Positions 26,066 through 34,377 of a stretch of DNA of 50,752 nucleotides are shown here, in pieces. The position numbers were made by a program, and so were the translations under genes. How positions within the stretch are numbered: position 1 is the first letter of the stretch; each line of letters begins with the position of its first letter. The notes under the pieces were generated by a model, which was not told where the DNA came from, searched no databases, and was given only the letters and a program-made list of their open reading frames with translations. This DNA is from UBA1181 sp963648205 (lineage in GTDB: Bacteria; Bacteroidota; Bacteroidia; Bacteroidales; Paludibacteraceae), in NCBI GenBank assembly GCA_963648205.1, contig CAVJCT010000073.1, positions 1 through 50,752 of the forward strand, given 5' to 3'.

Positions 26066-26644
26066 ATGGATATCTTTTCAATCGTGCTGTTGGCGATTGG
26101 TCTCGCCATGGATTGCCTTGCCGTATCTGTAACGAATGGAATCGCACTGAAACGGTTTCAAGTGGGTCCAATCCTGAAAATGGCTTTCCTATTTGGCCTT
26201 TTTCAGGGAGCAATGCCCTTCTTCGGATGGCTTGCAGGCGTGGGATTTCAAGATTTGATAGAATCTTGGGACCATTGGTTGGCTTTCGGAATCCTTGCCT
26301 TTTTGGGAGTCAAAATGATTATTGACGGCGTTAAAGAGGGCAAAGAAGAAGGCGACGAAAGCAATGCGCAACCTGCATTACAGTGGAAGAAACTTATCAT
26401 GTTGGCAATTGCGACGAGTATTGACGCTTTAGCAACCGGATTGGTATTTGTTACTACGCCAACAAAAATATTCATTATCGCATTGCTCACCATTGGTGCA
26501 GTGAGTTTCTTGTTTTCTGTTTTAGGGAACACCATCGGCATTCTCGCCCACAAACATTTGCCACTCAACATGCAAGTAATTGGGGGTATTGTTTTGATTT
26601 TCATCGGTGTTAAGATTCTTGCAGAACATTTGCAACTAATTTAA
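26066..26644 (+). CDS. mntP: Manganese efflux pump
   Basis: A 192-residue membrane protein with six predicted helices in two repeats. The conserved acidic signatures AIGLAMDCLAVS (about 10-21) and ATSIDALATGL (about 116-126) are typical of MntP. It exports Mn2+ and protects against manganese excess. Only 43 bases separate it from the preceding gene, too few for a yybP-ykoY riboswitch, so it may be read through from upstream. Confidence 0.93.
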   Translation: MDIFSIVLLAIGLAMDCLAVSVTNGIALKRFQVGPILKMAFLFGLFQGAMPFFGWLAGVGFQDLIESWDHWLAFGILAFLGVKMIIDGVKEGKEEGDESNAQPALQWKKLIMLAIATSIDALATGLVFVTTPTKIFIIALLTIGAVSFLFSVLGNTIGILAHKHLPLNMQVIGGIVLIFIGVKILAEHLQLI

Positions 26645-26665
26645 TTTGAAACGAAATAAGGATAA

Positions 26666-27571
26666 ATGTTTAAGAAACTAAGAAGAAAATGGAACCAATT
26701 TCTGCACAATGAAGAGTTGAAGCAGAAAATCTATATGATTGTGTACGACACGGACACGCCTTTGGGACGATTGTTCGATGTCGTACTCATCTGTTTTATT
26801 TTAGTCAGCGTGTTGGTGGTTATTTTAGAGAGTATCGATGCTTTTCCACCTGCATTCAAACTGTTCTTAGTCGTTCTGGAGTGGGTTTTCACAGGTTTCT
26901 TCACAATAGAATACCTTCTTCGTATCTATTGCGCGCCGAAACCCCACACCTACATTTTCAGTTTCTTCGGAATTGTCGACCTCTTGGCAACCCTTCCGAC
27001 CTACTTGAGTATCTTCTTCCCGGGTGCTCACGGATTGCTCACGATTCGTATTTTTCGATTGCTGCGCGTCTTTCGTATCTTCCGACTCTTCTCTTTTTGG
27101 CGAGAAGGCCAGAATCTATTAGACTCGCTGATTGCCAGTTCTAAAAAAATCACCGTCTTTTTCGTATTTGTATTACTGTTGGTGATTTGTATCGGAACGG
27201 TGATGTTTATGGTCGAAGGTGGAATGGAAGGTTCAAGTTTTCAAGACATTCCAAGCAGTATCTACTGGGCAATCGTTACAATGACAACGGTTGGATATGG
27301 CGACATTACCCCAATGACGAGTTTGGGACGATTTCTGTCCGCCTTCGTTATGTTGTTGGGTTACACGGTTTTAGCCGTACCAACGGGTATCGTTTCTGCA
27401 CAAATGATTTCTGATTCTAAGCAGAGGAAAGCCATTCCTTGTCCGCATTGCCACAAACCCGGCAACGACCATGATGCCATCTACTGCAAATATTGCGGTA
27501 AAAAATTGGATGAAGACGACATTCCTGACGAGGAAGAGCCAATCATCACAATGGATGGAGAGATAAAATAA
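26666..27571 (+). CDS. Voltage-gated-type potassium channel with C-terminal zinc ribbon
   Basis: A 301-residue six-helix ion channel. S1-S3 span about 35-120; S4 carries regularly spaced arginines R128, R131, R134, R137 and R140; the pore has the K+ filter TVGYG (208-212). After the last helix (about 221-246) comes a cytoplasmic zinc ribbon with C259-x2-C262 and C274-x2-C277, then a very acidic tail. The channel part predicts voltage-responsive K+ flux in the inner membrane. It starts 21 bases after mntP, so the two are likely co-transcribed. Confidence 0.92.
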   Translation: MFKKLRRKWNQFLHNEELKQKIYMIVYDTDTPLGRLFDVVLICFILVSVLVVILESIDAFPPAFKLFLVVLEWVFTGFFTIEYLLRIYCAPKPHTYIFSFFGIVDLLATLPTYLSIFFPGAHGLLTIRIFRLLRVFRIFRLFSFWREGQNLLDSLIASSKKITVFFVFVLLLVICIGTVMFMVEGGMEGSSFQDIPSSIYWAIVTMTTVGYGDITPMTSLGRFLSAFVMLLGYTVLAVPTGIVSAQMISDSKQRKAIPCPHCHKPGNDHDAIYCKYCGKKLDEDDIPDEEEPIITMDGEIK

Positions 27572-27656
27572 GGGCTCTTCATCCGTAAGTTTTCCGTCTT
27601 ACCCCACAAAACGGAGAAAAAAACAAGACATTAAGCCTCAAAAACAAGATTTTTCT

Positions 27657-30600
27657 ATGCGGTTCTTTATTTCTATATTGCTATTTTTCGTCCTACAATT
27701 TTCATTGTTGGCGCACGAGTTGTCTACCTTCTACAGATACTCCAACAAAGACGGACTCTGCTGCAACTATGTGCATGCGATCGCACAAGACAAAAACGGA
27801 TTTATCTGGGTAGCAACCGAATACGGTCTCAGTCGATTCGACGGTGTCCACTTCAAAAACTACTATGCGGAAGAGTGTCCAACGATCAAGCGCAACCAAT
27901 TCGCGCACCTTTTTTTGTCGAACGAAAACCAACTTCTCATCGGTGCGGACAATGGCGTGTTGCTCCGTCATAACGACAAATGCGACACGTTCGACGACCT
28001 TATGCCAGAAGATTTCAAGACGACCTATTTCAAAGGAATCACCAATTTCAAAGAAGATAAAGACAAACATTTATGGGCAACCACCTCGAATGGTCTCTAC
28101 TCATATAATGTTCAAAATCAGACATTTGAGAAAGAACCTAACATCACCGACTCCACATCGTCCATCTTCATCTCAGATATGGAGCGTGACCATCTCGGAC
28201 GATTTTTCTGTGGCACATACACAGGGGTGGTTCTATTTGATAAAGACGGAACTCATCTGCAAGAATACGATCAAAGACTGAGGTTAGGCACAATGGTTTC
28301 CAAGATTATGGCAGTCGACCGAAACCACATCCTCGTTACCTCCTTTGTCGGAGGAATATGGCTCCTCACCATCGAAGAGAATGGAGAAATCATCGGTCCA
28401 AAACTCCTCGAAACGCCATTCAAGAACACGACGGCTATCATCCGCGACACCCGAAATAAATACTGGTTTGGCACGGCAGGCTCTGGACTGTGGACAGCCT
28501 ACTACAACAACGGAAAATTTGATTTCAAGAAGATTGAAACGCAAAACACTCAACATATCGCCGAAGAACTGCAGAAAATCCACTGTCTGTATGAGGACAC
28601 GGAAGGCGATATTTGGATTGGCACACAAAACGCTGGTATTCTGCGCTATAGTTCAATCCGAAACTCTGGTGCGATACACTCCACGGACATTGGCTTCCCT
28701 ATCGTCGACGGTACTACATTCGCTGAAACAGAAAATGGCAATATTTTAGTAGGTTCAGATGGTCACGGATTATATTTGCTTTCTCATAATCTTCAGATTA
28801 TCAAGCATTTTACGATAGAAGACGGACTATCCTCCAACAATGTGTTGTCTATTAAAAAAGAGGACAAAGACAATTTTCTCATTGCGACGTGGGGTGGAAG
28901 TCTCTGTAGAATCAACGTTGCGACACAAAAAATCGCTCAAATTCCTTACACTGGAATTTCGCAAACCTACAACACGAGCAAAGGCGTTTACCCTATGAAA
29001 GACGGTGAGATATGGGTCTCATTCTCGGGAGATGGCGTTTACCGATGCGACAAAGAGGGCAAATGGCACAGAAAAATCCTCACTTGCGAAAATTTCAAAG
29101 ATAACGATATATGGGTGGAAGACATTGCAGAATCGGCTACTGGCATACGCTGGGTGATCACCTCGCGAACCGTGTGGCGTTGCGATGGCGACGAACTCAT
29201 TCCGACCCTTCCTGACGAAGATTTAACCCCAATGCACAATCCGCTGAGGATGTTGCAGGGCATCTGCGACAACGACGGTAATCTTTTTGTCGTATCAGAT
29301 CAAGGGGTTTTAAAAATCTATGAAGATGGGAAAAACCACGAATGGATGGATTTTCTTCCTAAGGGTCAATACTCCTCCATCGTAAAAGACAAAGATGGAC
29401 GGTTTTGGACGGCAGGATCCAACGGAATCGTCTCCTTCAACCCCGACAAAAGAGAATATCAACTCATTCCCGTCAATGAGAAGACCGTCAGCCGAAATTT
29501 CTACACTTGTCGAGCCGCCTACATCGACTCGCAAAACGACATCTATTTCGGTAGCGCAGAGGGATTTGTCACCTTCGATCCGCAAAAAATCAACTTCAAT
29601 GCAAGTGTCAACTATTTAGGCTTCTCCAATTTGACCATCAAAGGAAAGAAAATTGAAATCGGCTCTGAACGATTGCCTCTTCCCCTTTCGGAACTTTCAG
29701 AATTAAAACTGGATTACAACGAGACGAACCTCAAAATCAACATCGACGTAATAGACTTTTCAGGGCTTAACAACGTGCAACTGTTCTACCGTCTGAACGG
29801 CTTAGACTCTACTTGGACAAACTTAAACGACCGACGAGAAATCACTATTTCGCACATTCCTTCAGGAAACTACACCTTGGAAATCGAGGCACGGAGAGAG
29901 GGCGTACAAGACCAATCCAAATCCATCAGCCTCAACATTGTCGTTACCCCACCTTGGTGGAACTCGTGGTGGTTCTACACCATCGTCTTCACAACGGTTC
30001 TTCTCGCCTTCTATCTCATCATAACGTATCGTTTCAGACGAATCATGCGCCAAAAAGAAAAATTGGAGGTGGCAGTAAGCGAACGAACGGAAGAGTTAAA
30101 ACACAAGAATGATGATTTGGAGACCGCCCTGAAAGAGAAAGACCAACTCATCTCCGTCATCGCCCACGATTTGAAGAATCCAATGTTCTCAATCGTTTCC
30201 GCACTCAGCACCCTGTTGAAAAACGAGGAAAAATTGGATGCCGAAACAGGGAAAACGCTGAACGGTGTCTATCTCTCTGCTTTCAATCTTCAAAACATTC
30301 TCCTGAAATTGTTGGAATGGGCAAGAGGAAAACGAGAAGACATTTGCTGTATCCCGCAAGATAAGAGTCTGAAAAAACTGACATCAGACGTAGTCAGTCT
30401 GTTGACACCATTAGCAGAAGAGAAACAAATCACAATCACCGTTTTTCCCGATGGAATCGGACATTTTTGCAAGATGGACGCACGAATGATTGGAACTGCC
30501 TTACGCAATATTCTTAACAATGCCGTCAAATTCACCGCTAATAATGGTGAAATCAAAATCCGATTGTTTGAGAATGACGACACGGTCGGAGTAGCAATTT

Positions 30601-31658
30601 CAGACAATGGCGTAGGAATGACGCAAGAGCAAATCAACAATTTCACACAAAGGAAAGAGGTAGACTCTACAAAGGGTACGAACGGAGAAATAGGCACTGG
30701 ATTCGGACTAAAATTAGCAAAGGAATTTATAGAGAAAAACGGAGGAGCCCTGTCCGTAGAAAGTGTTTTAGGGAAAGGCTCTACTTTCACCATTTCTCTC
30801 CCGAAATCAGAAATTTCTGAGAGTCAAATCGAGCAGAAACATTATAATAAGGAAGATGACAAAGCAGAAACTGTAACCAACTGTTACAACATAGACACTA
30901 AGTCGCTGAATATCAACGATAAAACAATTCTAATTGTTGAGGATGATGAAAATCTGCTTCAGCACGAAAGTAACGTTCTTTCTCAATTTTTCAATATCAT
31001 AACAGCAACCAACGGTGAGGAAGGATTCAAATCAACGCTGAAAAACAGTCCTGATATCATCCTCAGCGACATAGAGATGCCTATTTGCGACGGAATTGAG
31101 ATGTACGAGCGGATAAAGAAGCAACCCGAACTGACTCACATTCCATTGCTCTTTGTCTCTGCCAGAAATGAGGAAGCCGACAAACTCAACGGTCTTAACA
31201 AAGGTGCGATAGACTACCTCACCAAACCATTCTCCGAGCAAGAACTGCTGATGAAAGTCGTCAACATTCTACAACTTCACAATCTCCAACAGCAAAGGTT
31301 CATCGGGAAATACCCAGAGGTGAGTCAAGAGGAACAAGAGAACGCAGACCCACTTCTGAAATCCGTGATGAATCTCGTAGCCCAAAGATACACAGACGCC
31401 AATTTCTCTGCCGATGATATATGTGCAGAGATGATGATGAGTAAATCAACCTTCTTCAGAAAGTTGAAAAACATCACTAGCAAGACGCCAACCGAGATTC
31501 TGACAGACTATCGAATGACGATGGCACGCAATCTTCTGCTTCAAAACAAAGACTTATCCGTGTCTGAAGTGGCTTATTCCGTAGGATTTAACGACCCATT
31601 TTACTTCAGTCGTAAATTTAAATCCTACTATGGTTGTAACCCATCAGACATAAAATAA
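27657..31658 (+). CDS. Hybrid two-component system regulator (HTCS), second orphan
   Basis: A 1333-residue homologue of the protein at 10525-14658 with the same order: signal peptide (about 1-20), Reg_prop propeller repeats, Y_Y_Y-like domain, membrane helix (about 770-790), HisKA with H837 in the AHDLKNP motif, HATPase with GVGMTQ and GTGFGL, receiver with D1138 in SDIEMP, and an AraC-type HTH (about 1240-1333). Similar phrases in the sensor (for example KDGEIWVSFSGDGVYRCD against KNDEIWVCTGGDGIYKRD) show that the two are related beyond the catalytic core. No carbohydrate-uptake genes adjoin it, so its regulon is elsewhere or unusual. Confidence 0.95.
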   Translation: MRFFISILLFFVLQFSLLAHELSTFYRYSNKDGLCCNYVHAIAQDKNGFIWVATEYGLSRFDGVHFKNYYAEECPTIKRNQFAHLFLSNENQLLIGADNGVLLRHNDKCDTFDDLMPEDFKTTYFKGITNFKEDKDKHLWATTSNGLYSYNVQNQTFEKEPNITDSTSSIFISDMERDHLGRFFCGTYTGVVLFDKDGTHLQEYDQRLRLGTMVSKIMAVDRNHILVTSFVGGIWLLTIEENGEIIGPKLLETPFKNTTAIIRDTRNKYWFGTAGSGLWTAYYNNGKFDFKKIETQNTQHIAEELQKIHCLYEDTEGDIWIGTQNAGILRYSSIRNSGAIHSTDIGFPIVDGTTFAETENGNILVGSDGHGLYLLSHNLQIIKHFTIEDGLSSNNVLSIKKEDKDNFLIATWGGSLCRINVATQKIAQIPYTGISQTYNTSKGVYPMKDGEIWVSFSGDGVYRCDKEGKWHRKILTCENFKDNDIWVEDIAESATGIRWVITSRTVWRCDGDELIPTLPDEDLTPMHNPLRMLQGICDNDGNLFVVSDQGVLKIYEDGKNHEWMDFLPKGQYSSIVKDKDGRFWTAGSNGIVSFNPDKREYQLIPVNEKTVSRNFYTCRAAYIDSQNDIYFGSAEGFVTFDPQKINFNASVNYLGFSNLTIKGKKIEIGSERLPLPLSELSELKLDYNETNLKINIDVIDFSGLNNVQLFYRLNGLDSTWTNLNDRREITISHIPSGNYTLEIEARREGVQDQSKSISLNIVVTPPWWNSWWFYTIVFTTVLLAFYLIITYRFRRIMRQKEKLEVAVSERTEELKHKNDDLETALKEKDQLISVIAHDLKNPMFSIVSALSTLLKNEEKLDAETGKTLNGVYLSAFNLQNILLKLLEWARGKREDICCIPQDKSLKKLTSDVVSLLTPLAEEKQITITVFPDGIGHFCKMDARMIGTALRNILNNAVKFTANNGEIKIRLFENDDTVGVAISDNGVGMTQEQINNFTQRKEVDSTKGTNGEIGTGFGLKLAKEFIEKNGGALSVESVLGKGSTFTISLPKSEISESQIEQKHYNKEDDKAETVTNCYNIDTKSLNINDKTILIVEDDENLLQHESNVLSQFFNIITATNGEEGFKSTLKNSPDIILSDIEMPICDGIEMYERIKKQPELTHIPLLFVSARNEEADKLNGLNKGAIDYLTKPFSEQELLMKVVNILQLHNLQQQRFIGKYPEVSQEEQENADPLLKSVMNLVAQRYTDANFSADDICAEMMMSKSTFFRKLKNITSKTPTEILTDYRMTMARNLLLQNKDLSVSEVAYSVGFNDPFYFSRKFKSYYGCNPSDIK

Positions 31659-31791
31659 TCCACCTATAAAATTTTGACACACAAATCTTTAACAGAAGAT
31701 TGTTCAAATAAAAAAGCAATGAAAAACGCCTTCAAAAAATGGAAAATCTATAAGAATGGAACAAAAATCCATTTGATTAGGAAGATATTTC

Positions 31792-31823
31792 ATTGTCAAC
31801 GGTGAAAAAAGGACTTATCTTTG
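31792..31823 (+). promoter_or_regulatory. Promoter of a candidate small RNA
   Basis: ATTG at 31792-31795 and a perfect TAnnTTTG box, TATCTTTG at 31816-31823, 20 bases apart. Transcription would begin near 31830, within the gap, and no convincing protein gene follows before the terminator at 32027-32059. Confidence 0.6.
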
Positions 31824-31829
31824 CACCGT

Positions 31830-32059
31830 CAGTAGTTAATGAATATTGATATAAGTGTAATAATGGTTTTAATAACGTCTGGACTTTGACAATGTGGATT
31901 TCTACTGATGTTTGTAAAAATATAGAAAGGGTTCAGCGAAGCTTCCCTTTCTTTAACAAAGGACGCAAATTGAATATAATATAGAGAACCATAAAATCTT
32001 GTCAAAGAAATCTTAGCTATGAAAGTGAGGGCAGAGGACGCAATCTGCCCTCTTTTTTT
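31830..32059 (+). ncRNA. Candidate structured small RNA of about 230 nt
   Basis: The stretch runs from a perfect -7 box to a strong terminator and lacks a credible long reading frame. CTTTGACAA (31884-31892) pairs perfectly with TTGTCAAAG (31999-32007), enclosing a 106-base interior that holds AGAAAGGG (31924-31931) pairing with CCCTTTCT (31945-31952). A long hairpin with a mostly unpaired centre is the plan of 6S-type RNAs, so a Bacteroidota 6S homologue is one possibility, unproven. Two short frames (16 codons from ATG 31839; 30 codons from ATG 31893) could make it a coding or dual RNA. The rest of the gap 31659-32204 appears empty apart from the dnaX promoter. Confidence 0.5.
32027..32059 (+). 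terminator. Strong rho-independent terminator
   Basis: GAGGGCAGA (32027-32035) pairs with TCTGCCCTC (32044-32052), loop of 8, followed by seven T. It lies about 370 bases beyond the hybrid two-component gene and most naturally ends the candidate small RNA. Confidence 0.9.
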
Positions 32060-32179
32060 GTCTATACTCAAACGTACCTCGAAGCATTTTTTCAAACCTT
32101 ATTTTTCCCAAGCAATATTTTCTCACCTCATTCTCCACTAATTCTTTATTTATTAACACGGAAATTGACACGAAAAACG

Positions 32180-32187
32180 TACCTTTG
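32180..32187 (+). promoter_or_regulatory. -7 box of the dnaX promoter
   Basis: TACCTTTG is a perfect TAnnTTTG match, 17 bases before the dnaX ATG, predicting a very short leader. A -33 TTTG is not obvious. Confidence 0.5.
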
Positions 32188-32204
32188 TAGTAAACAATTG
32201 AAGC

Positions 32205-33311
32205 ATGGAGAATTTTATCGTTTCAGCAAGGAAATACAGACCGTCCACCTTTTCTTCGGTAGTCGGACAAGAGTCTCTTGTCAACACTCTGAAAGGTGCG
32301 ATTTCTAACGGAAAGTTGGCCCACTCATATCTTTTCTGTGGTCCACGAGGCGTGGGTAAAACAACTTGCGCCAGAATCTTCGCTAAAACGATAAACTGCC
32401 AGAACCTCTCGGCTGACTTTGAAGCGTGCAACGAATGCGAATCGTGCAAGTCGTTCAACGAACACCGCTCTTACAACATCCACGAGTTAGATGCCGCCTC
32501 CAACAACGGTGTGGACGACATTCGTATGCTGATCGAGCAAGTCCGCATTCCACCTCAAATCGGGAATTACAGCGTTTACATCATCGATGAGGTCCACATG
32601 CTCTCACAGGCCGCTTTCAATGCCTTTTTGAAAACATTGGAAGAGCCACCTTCTTACGCCATCTTCATCCTGGCAACCACTGAAAAACATAAAGTGTTGC
32701 CGACCATCCTCTCACGCTGCCAAATCTACGATTTCAACAGAATCGGCATTCCCGACGTGATCAAGCAGTTGGAGATGATTGCCCAAAAAGAAGGCATCAC
32801 CACCGACCGCGAAGGTCTCGACATCATCGCTAAGAAGGCGGACGGAGCAATGCGCGACGCACTTTCCATCTTCGACCAAGTTACAGTCTGCACGAACGGT
32901 CAGGTTGTCTATAAGAATGTAATCGAAAACCTCAACGTTCTCGACTACGACTACTATTTCAAACTGACAGACAATTTCTTGCAAGAAAACATACCACAAG
33001 CGTTGCTGACCCTCGACACCGTTTTGTCTAAAGGTTTCGAGGCAGAACACCTTGTCAACGGACTTGCATCGCACTTCCGAAATTTGTTAGTCTGCAAGGA
33101 CTCACAAACGGTCAACCTACTTGAAGTGGGCGAAGAAACGAAAAAGCAATATGAACGGCAAGCCCAAGCGTGCGACGCTGATTTTCTGATAAAAGCGTTG
33201 GCACTCACCAATCAATGCAGTTTGAACTACGGCATAAGTAAAAACAAAAGGTTGCTCGTTGAACTGACGCTTATCCGACTTTGCCAATTGTCGGACAAAA
33301 AAAAAATATAG
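32205..33311 (+). CDS. dnaX: DNA polymerase III gamma subunit (shorter dnaX product)
   Basis: The clamp-loader ATPase of the replicative polymerase, read here as 368 residues ending at a TAG (33309-33311) just after an A10 run. Walker A is GPRGVGKT (46-53), the zinc module has C65, C75, C78 and C81, Walker B is IIDEVH (126-131), and the SRC sensor/arginine-finger motif is at 170-172. All AAA+ and collar domains needed for a gamma-type protein are present. The C-terminal tau part continues in the +1 frame from 33298. Either slippage on the A10 run yields both products, or the run is a homopolymer error and only the long form exists. Confidence 0.93.
   Translation: MENFIVSARKYRPSTFSSVVGQESLVNTLKGAISNGKLAHSYLFCGPRGVGKTTCARIFAKTINCQNLSADFEACNECESCKSFNEHRSYNIHELDAASNNGVDDIRMLIEQVRIPPQIGNYSVYIIDEVHMLSQAAFNAFLKTLEEPPSYAIFILATTEKHKVLPTILSRCQIYDFNRIGIPDVIKQLEMIAQKEGITTDREGLDIIAKKADGAMRDALSIFDQVTVCTNGQVVYKNVIENLNVLDYDYYFKLTDNFLQENIPQALLTLDTVLSKGFEAEHLVNGLASHFRNLLVCKDSQTVNLLEVGEETKKQYERQAQACDADFLIKALALTNQCSLNYGISKNKRLLVELTLIRLCQLSDKKKI
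33297..33306 (+). promoter_or_regulatory. A10 slippage site in dnaX
   Basis: Ten consecutive A precede ATA TAG in the dnaX frame. One A fewer (or two more) in the mRNA joins the frame to the tau region. A simple -1 ribosomal shift as in E. coli would not; transcriptional slippage, as in Thermus thermophilus dnaX with its A9 run, would. Confidence 0.55.
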
Positions 33312-33996
33312 CGACTTAGAAGAATTGCTGGCAGGGACACCATTCTCGCTCGAGCATTTCTTTCCAGAAACAGCCGCACCAACCTCACAGCCACAAAATG
33401 CACCTGGCACAATCGCCAGTACACCTGCGCAACCGTCGCAGTCTACCGCGACTTCATCAACTGCCTCAACAAGCGTCGCATCAAACAATGCTCCTCAACC
33501 TACAAGAACAGTAACCCCAATCCGTCCAACTGTCTCGGTGAAGGGTCACATCTCCATCGCCGACAGAATGAAAGCGAAAGAAGAGAAGACTGGAGAGCAA
33601 GAGGCTGTATTGGCTCAAATCGCTGCAAACACCCCATTCACTCAAGAAGAGCTGATCGCAGTGTGGAACAAGTACATACGTGGCATAGAGGCAGGCCGGC
33701 AAATCCTCATTAATACAATGGAAGGCCACAAGCCGACCCTCACAGACAAATTCGTGCTTGTGCAAGAAGTAGACAACGCGGCGCAAGAAAAGGCTATGCA
33801 AGAAGAGATGGTCGACCTGCTCAATTTCATACGCATCGAATTGAAGAATGGAAAGGTAACGCTCAACACTTCCATCGTTGAAACCTCCAACGCCGACGCG
33901 ATTCTATCGCCACGAGACTACCTCAACCAAGAAATGGAGTCGAACCCTGCGTTGAAGGATATCATCCAAGAATTCAAATTTGAAATCGAACTATAA
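33298..33996 (+). CDS. dnaX: dnaX C-terminal (tau-specific) part, in the +1 frame
   Basis: The frame continues the protein directly after the A10 run: KKKYSDLEELLAGTPFSLEHFF, then a proline/serine/threonine-rich linker (about 25-85 of this part) and a folded C-terminal domain of about 140 residues that in tau proteins would contact polymerase alpha and the helicase. Joined to 32205-33299 with one A removed, it gives a tau of about 596 residues. There is no ATG near its start (the nearest start-like codon is TTG at 33325), and the first half of the linker has no independent protein character, so separate translation is unlikely. Confidence 0.85.
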   Translation, partial: KKKYSDLEELLAGTPFSLEHFFPETAAPTSQPQNAPGTIASTPAQPSQSTATSSTASTSVASNNAPQPTRTVTPIRPTVSVKGHISIADRMKAKEEKTGEQEAVLAQIAANTPFTQEELIAVWNKYIRGIEAGRQILINTMEGHKPTLTDKFVLVQEVDNAAQEKAMQEEMVDLLNFIRIELKNGKVTLNTSIVETSNADAILSPRDYLNQEMESNPALKDIIQEFKFEIEL

Positions 33997-34013
33997 CAAG
34001 CCACGATAAAAAG

Positions 34014-34055
34014 CAAAAGAGACGAACTTTCAATAGTCCGCCTCTTTTGTTTTTC
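34014..34055 (+). terminator. Terminator after dnaX
   Basis: CAAAAGAGACG (34014-34024) pairs with CGCCTCTTTTG (34039-34049) with one mismatch, followed by TTTTT. It lies 18 bases beyond the dnaX stop. Confidence 0.75.
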
Positions 34056-34084
34056 TGAAAATGTTGGATGTGACGACCCAAAGG

Positions 34085-34279
34085 TTAATTCAATGAGATT
34101 ACCAAACCCTTAAGACCTTGTTCTACCCCAACTGTGTAGAGGGAGTGAGCAAAATGTTCAATGAACGAGAGAGCAGCCTCAGACGGCTCACACTCTTTTT
34201 CCATTGTCATTGTTGGCAATTCATCTACAGTTACACCATTTTCTTTAGTTTCATTCGTGTAAGCATCTACCATAAGCAT
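34085..34279 (-). CDS. Small hypothetical protein
   Basis: A 64-residue protein with an acidic middle and a helical C-terminal part (AALSFIEHFAHSLYTVGVEQGLKGL). AAAGGA directly precedes the ATG. It sits 98 bases downstream of the Rpn-type gene on the same strand. No family recognised. Codon pattern and composition look coding, but its small size keeps the call tentative. Confidence 0.5.
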   Translation of the reverse strand: MLMVDAYTNETKENGVTVDELPTMTMEKECEPSEAALSFIEHFAHSLYTVGVEQGLKGLVISLN

Positions 34280-34377
34280 TCCTTTTTTAACGTTAAACTT
34301 CTGTTTTTTATCTCTATTTCCGTTATAACGCAGGAATTATGGTTTTATTACAGGGAAATTCGATTATGTCGATTTTT

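Noticed and set aside
31829..32095. 88-codon frame on the minus strand in the gap before dnaX
   Set aside because: It runs antisense through the small RNA candidate's terminator and stems and has no start context or recognisable protein features.
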